Assembly: GCA_035275805.1 (NCBI GenBank)
Contig: DATEMG010000501.1
Coordinates: forward strand, 1-7,596
Reading direction: 5' to 3'
DNA length: 7,596 nucleotides
Source of the DNA: JAJVID01 sp035275805
GTDB taxonomy: Bacteria > Acidobacteriota > Blastocatellia > RBC074
Both the position numbers and the translations under genes were made by a program. Below the pieces are notes generated by a model. The model searched no databases, was not told where the DNA came from, and worked only from the letters and a program-made list of their open reading frames with translations. Shown piece after piece: positions 1 through 6,519 of the stretch (position 1 is its first letter; the number at the start of each line of letters is the position of its first letter).

Positions 1-497
1 CGATGGCGGAGAATTTCTTCCAACTCGCGCGCGAGTTCGTCCATATTCTGCGAATTGTCCAAGATCGGCAGCCACTCCCGGTGCTCGTGCGTGCCCACAC
101 CTGCCAGACCTTTGAGCATCTCGAAGCCCGCAATCTCGATCCCGCTGTCATTGATCGACAAAGCGGAGAGCGTAGTGCTCCAGACAGAATGCGTGTGCAG
201 CACGGCCATCGCCGGCCGATGGCGAACGATGGTCAAGTGTAGCTTCGTCTCGTCCGACGGACGCCCTTCGCCCGCGACGACTTTGCCATCGCCGTCGACC
301 TGCACGAACTGATCGGTCGTCAGCCGCCCCTTATCAACTCCGCTTGACGTGATCACAAGGCGCAGCGGTTCCGGGCTGACCACGGCGCTGAAATTGCCGC
401 TCGTGCCGAGCGCCCAGCCTCGCTGGTAAAAGCCCTTCGCCGCTTCGGCCAACCCTGCGGCCAACTCGATCGCGCGATCTGTAACTGCTTGTGTCAT
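1..497 (-). CDS. mtnB: Methylthioribulose-1-phosphate dehydratase, 5' part (runs off left edge)
   Basis: This is a class II aldolase-fold enzyme of methionine salvage. It dehydrates 5-methylthioribulose-1-phosphate to the diketo product in the cytoplasm, using a zinc ion. The ATG at 497-495 opens a frame with no stop to the window edge, giving 165 complete codons of an expected 200 or so. Visible family motifs are GTSGNFS (31-37), ITSSGVDKG (49-57), RPSDETKLH (79-87), the zinc-binding pair in VLHTHS (His101, His103), and GFEMLKGLAG (124-133), whose Glu126 matches the proposed catalytic acid. THEH (136-139) and PILDN (144-148) are also typical of MtnB and separate it from fuculose or ribulose phosphate aldolases. 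The third zinc histidine should lie beyond the edge. The start has no strong ribosome binding site. It follows the fusion gene's stop codon by 66 bases on the same strand, so read-through from that gene is possible. The family call is firm; only the 3' end is missing. Confidence 0.9.
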   Translation of the reverse strand, partial: MTQAVTDRAIELAAGLAEAAKGFYQRGWALGTSGNFSAVVSPEPLRLVITSSGVDKGRLTTDQFVQVDGDGKVVAGEGRPSDETKLHLTIVRHRPAMAVLHTHSVWSTTLSALSINDSGIEIAGFEMLKGLAGVGTHEHREWLPILDNSQNMDELARELEEILRH

Positions 498-523
498 AAG
501 AGATGCAACCGCATTTTATGGAG

Positions 524-553
524 AAGAAACGCGATGGTCAATTGACGTTTCTT
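524..553 (-). repeat. Small inverted repeat between fusion gene and mtnB
   Basis: Perfect 8-base arms AAGAAACG (524-531) and CGTTTCTT (546-553) enclose a 14-base loop, with a 10-base palindrome GTCAATTGAC (537-546) overlapping the inner edge. It begins about 10 bases past the fusion gene stop codon and ends about 27 bases before the mtnB start. It could be a weak terminator or attenuator for the upstream gene, or an operator for mtnB. The arms are AT-rich and no long T run follows on the minus strand, so a strong intrinsic terminator is unlikely. Confidence 0.35.
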
Positions 554-563
554 AGCTTCATTT

Positions 564-3110
564 TCAGAGCGCCCGCACCCGCTCTTCAAGCTCTTTAGTG
601 ATCAGATCTGGATCGGTTCCGCGCTCGAACGTCACGGGTTCGCCGAAAGTCACGGTCACTGTTCCTGGGCGCGAAAAGTAGCGGCGCTGTCGGGTCAGAT
701 CGAACAACCCTTCGATCTTGATCGGCGCGACCGGCAGTTCCAGATTCGCGGCCAGTAGCCCCGTGCCGCTCATAAACGGATTCATTCGCCCGTCTTCGGT
801 CGTGCGCCCTTCGGGAAAGACGAGCGCATTGTAACCCCGATCCACCGCCTCTCCGGCGAAAGCGAAGCCTCGGCGGAATCCGCTCTTCTGCGGCAGGGCG
901 AAGACGTTGAAGACGATCACCACCAGCAGGTATTTCACCCGATCCAACATCCGTCCGAACCAATTTTCGCCTTCGAGTCCGCGACGCAATCCTCGCAGCC
1001 GTTCGCCGCCCATCGCGATTGCCAATCTGCGCCTGAACCGAAACGGCAGCGAGAAGAGAATCATCCCGGCATCGACCATCGAGATGTGATTGGCGATGAA
1101 CAAAACCGGGCCGCGCAAATCGCGCAATCGCTCTTTGCCACGGACGCGCGGCCAGCACATCACGTAAACGAACGGCGCGACGAGTAGATAGAAAGCCAGA
1201 GAACGAAGCCAGTTGATAGGCCATCGGAGTGACCATTTCGGATAAGGATACTCCGCCGCGCCTTCAATGCGCCGCCCCTCATGGATCATCCGCTCGAGGT
1301 CGCCGAGCGTAGTCTCCGGCGTCAGCGCGGCTTCGTCGAGCTCTATTTGGTAGCGGTCTTCGAGCGCTCCGAGCAATTGGACGCGTCCAAGCGAATCGAG
1401 CTTCAGATCGGCGCTCAGGTTCGCCTTCGCGTCCGGCCGGTTATTCAACGTCGACGGGTCGCCGCTGATCGAGACGATCAATTCGACGAGCGATGAATCC
1501 CTGGTCGAAGCCGGCGCCGCGGTCGGCGTTTCGGATGTTCTGGCCAGGGCCGCTTCTTTGACAATCGGCTTTCGGACTTTGCGCGTCTGGGTGCGGGGGA
1601 AATCCGCTTCGGGCCAGATGAACCAGCGACGTATATGTTGCGGCTGGCTGAGCTGAGCGTTGGCGCGTCTGACGACTTCGGCGGCGTCTGCGTTCTCATC
1701 GCGCAGAATCAGCGCGGCCATCGGTTCAGGCCCACGGGGGCCTTCGACGCCGACGACGCAACTTGCTTTGACCTCGGGCTGGCGATTGAGCGCGGCCTCC
1801 AGGTCGTCCGGGTATATGTTCAACCCGGCGGCGGTGACGATCACGTCTTTTTTGCGGCCTTTGAAAAAGATGTTCCCTTCGGCGTCCATCTCGCCCACAT
1901 CGCCGGTTCGTAGCCACTCCTCATCGCCTGCCCCCGTACGGTCAGCGCCTCGCCAATAACCCGCCGAGACGTTAGCGCCGCGCACCAGTATCTCGCCGCT
2001 CGCGTCCAACTTCAGTTCCTGCCCGGGGAGCGCCTTTCCGATCGAGCCGTGTTTGACCTTGAACGGATGGCTTACCGTCACGAGCGACGCCGTCTCGGTC
2101 ATCCCGTAGCCTTGCACAACCGCGAATCCCAGCCGCTGCCAGAAATTTTCAGTCTCTTCATCCAGCGTCGCGCCGCCCGACACGAACGCCCAGAACTTCC
2201 AGCCAAAGAGACGATGAACGTCGCGGAAGATCAACCAGCGCCTCAGAAAATGTTTGCCCTCGGATGACTCGAATCGCCGTCGAAACCTCTCCAACTCGCC
2301 ACGCGACGCGTAATCGTTTGCGATCTTCTCACGCAGAGTTTCGAGTTGTCGCGGCACGGCGGCGACTACCGAGATGCGCTCGCGTTTGATGAGGGCGATG
2401 ATTTCGGACGGGTTGAGCGAATGTGAAAAGAAGACTTCGCCGAAGAGCAATCGCGGCACGAACATTCCCATAAACTGGCCGAAGACGTGGCTCAATGGAA
2501 GCAGGCACAAAAACCTTATCGGATGAAATGGGCGCTCGAACTTCAGGTACTTATCTATCTCAGTTTCGAGCGGCGCGATGTTGGCCATCAGGTTGCGGTG
2601 GGTCAGGCAAACCCCTTTCGGCTCCGCGGTCGTGCCCGAAGTGAAGATGATTTCAGCCAGATCGTCCGCGCCAATTAGCTCGCCCCGATACGGGGCCGCC
2701 GAATGACGCTCGACAAGCGCGGCCAGGTGATCGAAGCGCAACACCGGCTGTCGATCTTTGAAATGGCGCGCCTGCTCCTCGCCGAGCAAAAGCGATCTGG
2801 CCTCGACCTGTCGCCGCGCTCGATCGACGAAATCTGGCGCGCTCTGTTCGTCCAACGGGACCACAACTGCGCCTCGCAGCAGACAACCGAAGAAAGCCGC
2901 GATCCATTCGGGGCCGTTTTCGCCCCAGAAAATGACCCGGTCGCCTTTACCTACGCCGCGCGATTCAAGCTCGCGCGCGAACTGAAAAGCAGTCTCCGCG
3001 AGCCGCGCATAGGACCAGCGCGTCACACGCAAGCCACGTTGACGCGCGACCGCGATCTCATCGGAGCGCGTGAGAGCCTGATCTAATAAGCTGTGAATCG
3101 TTTTCCGCAC
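564..3110 (-). CDS. Three-domain acyl-CoA/acyl-ACP synthetase - acyl carrier - PlsC acyltransferase fusion
   Basis: An 848-residue lipid enzyme. Residues 1 to about 515 form an ANL-family adenylating domain: P-loop FTSGTTAEPKG (156-166), GYGMTET (334-340), RTGD (401-404), FKGRKKDVIVTAAG (416-429) and a C-terminal catalytic lysine in PRTQTRK (Lys511). After an Ala/Thr/Ser-rich linker, residues about 540-612 form an acyl carrier domain with the DSL phosphopantetheine motif (Ser573). A hydrophobic segment (about 635-652) leads into a PlsC/LPLAT domain with NHISMVD (His675 and Asp680, the HX4D catalytic pair), FPEGRT (765-770) and PVAPIKI (793-799). The likely role is to activate a fatty acid, load it on the built-in carrier, and transfer it to a lysophospholipid or glycerophosphate at the membrane. 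E. coli Aas has the acyltransferase first and no carrier domain. The start codon is GTG at 3110-3108 with a poor upstream ribosome site; no other in-frame ATG occurs before residue 176, after the P-loop, so this start or a close neighbour is needed. The exact acceptor lipid is unknown. Confidence 0.88.
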   Translation of the reverse strand: MRKTIHSLLDQALTRSDEIAVARQRGLRVTRWSYARLAETAFQFARELESRGVGKGDRVIFWGENGPEWIAAFFGCLLRGAVVVPLDEQSAPDFVDRARRQVEARSLLLGEEQARHFKDRQPVLRFDHLAALVERHSAAPYRGELIGADDLAEIIFTSGTTAEPKGVCLTHRNLMANIAPLETEIDKYLKFERPFHPIRFLCLLPLSHVFGQFMGMFVPRLLFGEVFFSHSLNPSEIIALIKRERISVVAAVPRQLETLREKIANDYASRGELERFRRRFESSEGKHFLRRWLIFRDVHRLFGWKFWAFVSGGATLDEETENFWQRLGFAVVQGYGMTETASLVTVSHPFKVKHGSIGKALPGQELKLDASGEILVRGANVSAGYWRGADRTGAGDEEWLRTGDVGEMDAEGNIFFKGRKKDVIVTAAGLNIYPDDLEAALNRQPEVKASCVVGVEGPRGPEPMAALILRDENADAAEVVRRANAQLSQPQHIRRWFIWPEADFPRTQTRKVRKPIVKEAALARTSETPTAAPASTRDSSLVELIVSISGDPSTLNNRPDAKANLSADLKLDSLGRVQLLGALEDRYQIELDEAALTPETTLGDLERMIHEGRRIEGAAEYPYPKWSLRWPINWLRSLAFYLLVAPFVYVMCWPRVRGKERLRDLRGPVLFIANHISMVDAGMILFSLPFRFRRRLAIAMGGERLRGLRRGLEGENWFGRMLDRVKYLLVVIVFNVFALPQKSGFRRGFAFAGEAVDRGYNALVFPEGRTTEDGRMNPFMSGTGLLAANLELPVAPIKIEGLFDLTRQRRYFSRPGTVTVTFGEPVTFERGTDPDLITKELEERVRAL

Positions 3111-3130
3111 TCACTATAGTTATCGCCTGT

Positions 3131-3148
3131 TAACGCGAACGTCAATAT
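3131..3148. repeat. Distal copy of the tRNA-leader direct repeat
   Basis: The 18 bases TAACGCGAACGTCAATAT match the sequence abutting the 5' end of tRNA-Thr (3285-3302) at 17 of 18 positions and in the same orientation. This copy lies past the tRNA 3' end, in the gap before the synthetase fusion gene, and no tRNA follows it. It may be the remnant of a tandem duplication of the tRNA unit, or a boundary scar of an insertion. Confidence 0.6.
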
Positions 3149-3154
3149 GTGACG
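3140..3154. promoter_or_regulatory. Candidate 15-base operator-like palindrome upstream of the fusion gene
   Basis: The perfect 5-base arms CGTCA (3140-3144) and TGACG (3150-3154) with a 5-base spacer form a dyad centred about 37 bases upstream of the GTG start of the fusion gene. The position suits a repressor site overlapping a promoter. It also overlaps the distal tRNA-leader repeat, and the single base where the two repeat copies differ is the one that completes the left arm. No convincing -35/-10 pair was found beside it, so the regulatory role is a guess. Confidence 0.25.
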
Positions 3155-3207
3155 CGGACCGTGTGTGTTTGTGTGAGTCGTCATCGGGAGAGCGGGTGGA
3201 GGTTGGA

Positions 3208-3284
<77 letters not shown>

Positions 3285-3302
3285 TAACGCGAACGGCAAT
3301 AT
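3285..3302. repeat. tRNA-proximal copy of the direct repeat
   Basis: The 18 bases TAACGCGAACGGCAATAT directly abut the tRNA 5' end and overlap the -10 element of its promoter. They recur with one difference at 3131-3148. The two copies bracket the tRNA and its 3' trailer; homology stops sharply at both ends of the repeat. Confidence 0.6.
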
Positions 3303-3326
3303 ACACGAGCCCATCTGATCGGTCAA
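3298..3326 (-). promoter_or_regulatory. Sigma70-type promoter for tRNA-Thr
   Basis: On the minus strand TTGACC (3326-3321) and TATATT (3303-3298) each match the -35 and -10 consensus at five of six positions and are separated by exactly 17 bases. Transcription would begin near 3291, leaving a leader of about 7 bases before the mature tRNA 5' end at 3284, a usual arrangement for RNase P processing. The -35 box begins 4 bases after the ABC exporter stop codon. Seen directly in sequence; activity is inferred. Confidence 0.75.
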
Positions 3327-3329
3327 ATC

Positions 3330-5156
3330 TCAGTCGCCCGCCGCGATTAGAGACTGCTCTTTATATTGCAGTTGATATAGTTTGAAATAAATCCCCCGCC
3401 GCGCAAGCAGTTCCTGATGGTTTCCCATCTCGCGTATCTCGCCTTTGTGAAGCACGATGATCTTGTTGGCGCGCTGAATGGTCGAGAGGCGGTGCGCGAT
3501 GACGAGCGCGGTGCGATCGGCCATCAAGCGTTCGATGGCTTGCTGGATCAATTGCTCGGTCTCGGTGTCTATGCTCGATGTGGCTTCATCGAGTATCAGG
3601 ACGCGCGGGTCAAAAGCCAATGCGCGCGCGAAGGAAATCAATTGCTTCTGCCCGACTGACAAGCCAGCGCCGCGCTCCCACACTTTTGTCGCGTAGCCGT
3701 GTGGCAATTTTTCAATAAATCCGGCCGCTCGAACCTCGCGCGCCGCCCATTCGACGCGCGCATCGTCAATCGCCCCGGCGCCGAGCCGGATGTTACCTGC
3801 GACGTCGCCCGAAAAGAGAAAGACGTCCTGCAAGACTATCGCGAAATTCTCACGCAGGCGGCGCAAATCCCACTCTCGAATATCGACGCCGTCGAGCAGA
3901 ATCTGGCCTCGCTGAATGTCGTAAAATCGCATCAACAGGTTGGTAATCGTCGTCTTGCCCGAACCCGTCGCGCCGACAAAGGCCACCGATTCGCCTGGCG
4001 TTACGGTGAACGAAACGTCCTTCAAGACCCAGTCTTCGTCTTTATACGCGAAGTAGACGTTGCGGAACTCGATCTGCCCGACGGCGCGCGCGCCCGTCGC
4101 CGGCAAACGCGGATGTTCGGGCGAAGTGATCCTGTCCGGGGTGTCGAGCAGCCTGAAGACCCGTTCGCTGGCGACGACGGCCGCTTGAAAGACGTTGTAC
4201 TTGTCGCTGATGTCCTGAATTGGCTGCCACAGGCGCTGCGTGTATTGCAGGAAAGCCACGAGCGTGCCGAGGGTGATCGCGTTCTGAATCACCTTCCCGC
4301 CGCCGTACCAGACTATCGCCGCGATGCCGATGGCCGAGATCAGGTTCACCAGCGGGTAGAAGACCGCGTAATAGAAGATCGTATCGATGTGGGCTTTCAG
4401 GTGCGCCGCGTTGATGTCGGAGAATTGTCCCAGCGCCTTCTCCTCGCGGTTGAAGAGTTGAACTGTCTGGGCCCCCGAGATGTGCTCCTGGGTGAACGCG
4501 TTTAACCGCGCGATCTTGGTCCGCACCTGGCGGAAGCCTTCGCGCGCGCCCCGGCGGAACCAGGCGGTGGCCGCAACGAGTAGCGGCACGACCGTCAACG
4601 AAACGAGCGCGAGCCGCCAGTTGAAATAGAACATCATCCCCAGCGCGCCCGCGATCAGCACCACGTCGCCGAGCACGTCAACCAGCCCGGAAGTGAAAAG
4701 TTCGTTGAGCGCGTCTACGTCGGTGGTCAACCGCGTGATCAAACGCCCGACCGGGTTGGCGTCGTAAAACGCCACCTCGACAGTTTGGAGTTTGCCGAAG
4801 ATTTGCTCCCGCAGGTCGTACATCACTCGCTGCCCGATGGTGTTTAGCAGCACGTCCTGAAAATATCCGACGCCGAGCGTGACGGCGAGCGACAGAATGT
4901 AGACGAGGCTGAGTATCATTATTCCGCGAAACGCCTGGTCGAGGCCCATCGCGGCTTCCGACGCCGGCTTGACGTAATCGTCAATCGCCCATTTGGTCAA
5001 CAGCGGCCCAACCTGCCGCGTCAAATTGAGTCCGAAGGTCAACACGAGCGCGATGCCGACCATACGCTTGTAAGGCCCAAGGTAGCGAATCAATCGCCGC
5101 GCCGCGCGCGCGTCGTAAAGTTTTCCGAGTTGCTCTTCTTCGTGATGATCAGCCAT
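3330..5156 (-). CDS. ABC exporter half-transporter (membrane domain fused to ATPase)
   Basis: A 608-residue type I ABC exporter of the MsbA/LmrA/MdlB kind, which pumps a lipophilic substrate out of the cytoplasmic membrane as a dimer. The membrane domain spans about residues 25-320, with hydrophobic stretches near 32-48, 76-97, 156-176, 181-199, 261-285 and 292-305. The ATPase domain has Walker A GATGSGKT (395-402), Q-loop Gln443, signature LSVGQ (499-503), Walker B VLILDE with catalytic Glu524, D-loop SSID (527-530) and switch His555. LSVGQ in place of LSGGQ is common in the MdlB/YheH branch, whose members often form heterodimers; no partner half-transporter is in the window. All catalytic residues are intact, so a homodimer is possible. 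The ATG at 5156 has GAGGA at 5165-5169, 8 bases upstream, and overlaps the end of the ABM-like gene by 8 bases, which suggests translational coupling. Substrate cannot be told from sequence; a multidrug or lipid role is a family-based guess. Confidence 0.93.
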   Translation of the reverse strand: MADHHEEEQLGKLYDARAARRLIRYLGPYKRMVGIALVLTFGLNLTRQVGPLLTKWAIDDYVKPASEAAMGLDQAFRGIMILSLVYILSLAVTLGVGYFQDVLLNTIGQRVMYDLREQIFGKLQTVEVAFYDANPVGRLITRLTTDVDALNELFTSGLVDVLGDVVLIAGALGMMFYFNWRLALVSLTVVPLLVAATAWFRRGAREGFRQVRTKIARLNAFTQEHISGAQTVQLFNREEKALGQFSDINAAHLKAHIDTIFYYAVFYPLVNLISAIGIAAIVWYGGGKVIQNAITLGTLVAFLQYTQRLWQPIQDISDKYNVFQAAVVASERVFRLLDTPDRITSPEHPRLPATGARAVGQIEFRNVYFAYKDEDWVLKDVSFTVTPGESVAFVGATGSGKTTITNLLMRFYDIQRGQILLDGVDIREWDLRRLRENFAIVLQDVFLFSGDVAGNIRLGAGAIDDARVEWAAREVRAAGFIEKLPHGYATKVWERGAGLSVGQKQLISFARALAFDPRVLILDEATSSIDTETEQLIQQAIERLMADRTALVIAHRLSTIQRANKIIVLHKGEIREMGNHQELLARRGIYFKLYQLQYKEQSLIAAGD

Positions 5157-5466
5157 TCACGCCGTCCTCAACAACCACATCGTAATGCCTGACGCGCTGA
5201 TCATAATAAAGCAGCAGGGGAACTATCTCATCGCTGACGACAGCTCTTTCGATGTCGTCTCCCGCAAATTTCCTGACGGAGTCGAGCGACCGCCAGTAAG
5301 TGATCACGACGACCTCGACCCCGCCGTCCATTTCGCGTTCAAACAGCCTCGCGCCGACGTACCCTTCAACTTCCCTCAAAGTCGCCAGCACGTTGTTCTT
5401 CAGATGGTCGGTGTAGACCGGCGCTTGAGCCTGTGATGTCTTCGCTGTCCAAAATCGCGCAATCAT
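5149..5466 (-). CDS. Small antibiotic-biosynthesis-monooxygenase-like (ABM) protein
   Basis: A 105-residue soluble protein that fits a single ABM-type ferredoxin-like alpha+beta domain, usually a dimer. Visible are an N-terminal strand MIARFWTAKT, a helix YTDHLKNNVLATLREVEGYVG (18-38), a strand pair around ARLFEREMDGGVEVVVITYW (39-58), the helix SLDSVRKFAGDDIERA (60-75), and a final strand ending RVRHYDVV. The WxSLDxVRxFAG pattern is typical of the YdhR/ABM-like group of small proteins. Many such proteins lack a proven reaction; some are cofactor-free monooxygenases or haem-degrading enzymes, so I do not assign a substrate. The start ATG at 5466-5464 has AGGG about 5 bases upstream. Its 3' end overlaps the ABC exporter gene by 8 bases, so the two are probably co-translated; a link to oxidising or exporting small lipophilic compounds is inference only. 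Confidence 0.75.
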   Translation of the reverse strand: MIARFWTAKTSQAQAPVYTDHLKNNVLATLREVEGYVGARLFEREMDGGVEVVVITYWRSLDSVRKFAGDDIERAVVSDEIVPLLLYYDQRVRHYDVVVEDGVNG

Positions 5467-5489
5467 TTTTCCCTGGCGCCGCAGCGACC

Positions 5490-5568
5490 CTTTGCGCCTT
5501 TGCGCCTTTGCGAGAGATGGGCCTCCTTATTCAGGCGGCGGTTCTCGCCAAGGCGCAAAGACACAAAG
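5490..5568. repeat. Imperfect inverted repeat built from CTTTGCGC / GCGCAAAG units
   Basis: The left arm (5490-5516) holds three tandem 8-base units TTTGCGCC, TTTGCGCC and TTTGCGAG. The right arm (5542-5568) is their reverse complement at 23 of 27 positions, with a 25-base spacer. It fills most of the 126-base gap between the secreted-protein gene and the ABM-like gene. In RNA it could form a long stem that ends or stabilises the upstream transcript, but there is no T run after it. Its modular form suggests a dispersed intergenic repeat; copies elsewhere in the genome would confirm this. The rest of the gap holds nothing I recognise. Confidence 0.7.
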
Positions 5569-5592
5569 GCCGCGAATGAGAAATGCCCACTA

Positions 5593-6216
5593 CTATGGCT
5601 TGCGTGGCGGCCTTCCGGAGCCTGCCGGAGCGCCCCTCTCATCCTCTTTCGAAGGGGGCGCTATCTCTTCGGCTAAACTGGTAAGCATGTTCTCTATGTC
5701 CGAAGGCAGCAACGCGCGCCAGGTAGAGTCTTGTTTTTTGAAGCTGATCAGGTCGACTTCGTTGATCTCCTCGCCCCCCATTTTGGTCCGCGAGCGAAAC
5801 ACGATGTGAGCAAGTTCGGGGCTTTCGTCCACTCTGCCCAGGATCGTGTTTGTCTCAGACGCCATGGCTGTCTTCATATCCGGATCGACGCTCGTAATGA
5901 AATCCATTACCCGTTCGAAGACCGACGCCTCGCTGAGTTGCGAATATTCCGCTGCGCTCTTCAGTTTGAATATTGACTTGGCGGCGTCTCCGGTCTTGTC
6001 GGCGTCGATGGCGGCGGCGAACGTGCGCTTCATCGGGGCCAGCGCGTCACGGTGCATCAAGCTTGCGCACTTCGCCCAATCGGCCGATCGCAGGGCGGCG
6101 AAATAGGCTTTGGCCACCGATTCCGGAGTGTCCTGGGCAGCTCGAGCGAAATCGGACCCCGACGCGGCAGACAGCGCAGCTAGAATCAGAATCGATCTCA
6201 GAAAGGTTTTTTTCAT
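5593..6216 (-). CDS. Secreted hypothetical protein, possible NTF2-like fold
   Basis: A 207-residue protein with a clear Sec signal peptide: MKKTFLRS, a hydrophobic core ILILAALSAASG (9-20), and a likely cleavage after Ala26 in ARA-AQ. The mature part opens with TPESVAKAYFAALRSADWAKCASLMHRDAL (30-59), a helix pattern seen in NTF2-like/SnoaL-type proteins. A long helical middle (about 65-112) and two or three strands with RVDESPELAHIVFRS, NEVDLISFKK and STWRALL follow. The C-terminal tail (184-207) is Pro/Arg/Gly-rich and probably disordered. One cysteine (50) lies in the mature part and there is no lipobox. An in-frame GTG lies one codon earlier at 6219, but the ATG at 6216 is 7 bases from AGGAG and is preferred. 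The gene starts 12 bases after the small zinc-motif gene, in the same operon. It is not a recognised enzyme; the fold guess is from pattern alone. Confidence 0.75.
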   Translation of the reverse strand: MKKTFLRSILILAALSAASGSDFARAAQDTPESVAKAYFAALRSADWAKCASLMHRDALAPMKRTFAAAIDADKTGDAAKSIFKLKSAAEYSQLSEASVFERVMDFITSVDPDMKTAMASETNTILGRVDESPELAHIVFRSRTKMGGEEINEVDLISFKKQDSTWRALLPSDIENMLTSLAEEIAPPSKEDERGAPAGSGRPPRKP

Positions 6217-6223
6217 CACGGTT

Positions 6224-6228
6224 CTCCT
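6224..6228 (-). promoter_or_regulatory. Ribosome binding site deciding the secreted-protein start
   Basis: AGGAG on the minus strand begins just inside the TAG stop codon region of the preceding gene and sits 7 bases before the ATG at 6216, but only 4 bases before the in-frame GTG at 6219. The spacing favours the ATG. Confidence 0.7.
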
Positions 6229-6507
6229 CTATTTTGCGACGTGCGCCCGAGCGCATTCGCTCGAACAGAAACTTTTGGAAATGTTACGGGAAGAGAAGGT
6301 CACGGCGTCGCGCGCGGATACGAAAGCGCCGCAGGAGATACAGCGAACCATATTCGCGCTTACGGCAGGGGACACCTTCTTGCGGATCTCATTTACGTCT
6401 CTTATCGTTCCGCGCAGATGGTGGCTCAGGCGGGCAATCGCCTTCAACACGTATACTACGAAAGCGAAAACAAGAAGGATGAGAACGAATTTGAAGATGA
6501 AACCCAA
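6229..6507 (-). CDS. Small membrane protein with C-terminal CxxC...CxxxC zinc-finger-like motif (PP0621-like)
   Basis: With a TTG start at 6507 this is a 92-residue protein. A hydrophobic N-terminal span (about residues 3-22, KFVLILLVFAFVVYVL) anchors it in the membrane, followed by a basic, probably helical linker. The C-terminal part has MVRCISCGAFVSARDAV with CxxC at Cys56 and Cys59 and SFCSSECARAH with Cys81, Cys85 and His89, likely binding one zinc. The layout of a short membrane anchor, then MVRC..CG and FCS..C/H, resembles the PP0621 family of small bacterial proteins of unknown function. A longer GTG start at 6522 would add five residues (MRRRR) and overlap the TPR gene stop by 4 bases, but it has no ribosome site. 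The TTG lies 6 bases after a perfect AGGAGG. The gene starts 11 bases after the TPR gene and ends 12 bases before the secreted-protein gene, so co-transcription is very likely. Confidence 0.78.
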   Translation of the reverse strand: MGFIFKFVLILLVFAFVVYVLKAIARLSHHLRGTIRDVNEIRKKVSPAVSANMVRCISCGAFVSARDAVTFSSRNISKSFCSSECARAHVAK

Positions 6508-6513
6508 TCTTCG

Positions 6514-6519
6514 CCTCCT
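6514..6519 (-). promoter_or_regulatory. AGGAGG ribosome binding site that decides the small-protein start
   Basis: A perfect anti-Shine-Dalgarno match on the minus strand, overlapping the last base of the TPR gene stop codon. A 6-base spacer (CGAAGA) then leads to the TTG at 6507-6505. If the GTG at 6522 were used, this motif would lie inside the coding sequence as two Arg codons. Confidence 0.6.

Noticed and set aside
3..242. Plus-strand open frames at the left edge
   Set aside because: They are antisense to mtnB, whose motifs (HTH zinc pair, EMLKG, GTSGNFS) are clear on the minus strand.
595..1236. 213-codon open frame on the minus strand, in another frame of the lipid enzyme
   Set aside because: It overlaps the PlsC and carrier domains in a different frame. 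Its product is Arg-rich and low-complexity with no ribosome site; it is a shadow frame, not a separate gene or a frameshift.
3121..3142. Possible promoter TTGACG with TAACTA or TATAGT ahead of the fusion gene
   Set aside because: TAACTA is a poor -10 match at 17-base spacing, and the better TATAGT needs a 21-base spacer and abuts the start codon.
3161..3177. GT-rich run past the tRNA, considered as a microsatellite or Z-DNA tract
   Set aside because: It is short and interrupted; there is not enough repetition to call it a real simple-sequence repeat.
3699..4505. 268-codon open frame on the plus strand
   Set aside because: It lies entirely antisense to the ABC exporter, which has all family motifs. 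The translation is rich in Arg, Asp and Val with no recognisable domain, as expected of a shadow in GC-rich DNA.
5973..6482. 169-codon plus-strand frame spanning three minus-strand genes
   Set aside because: Arg/Ser-rich translation antisense to genes with a clear signal peptide, zinc motif and ribosome sites; no coding signal of its own.
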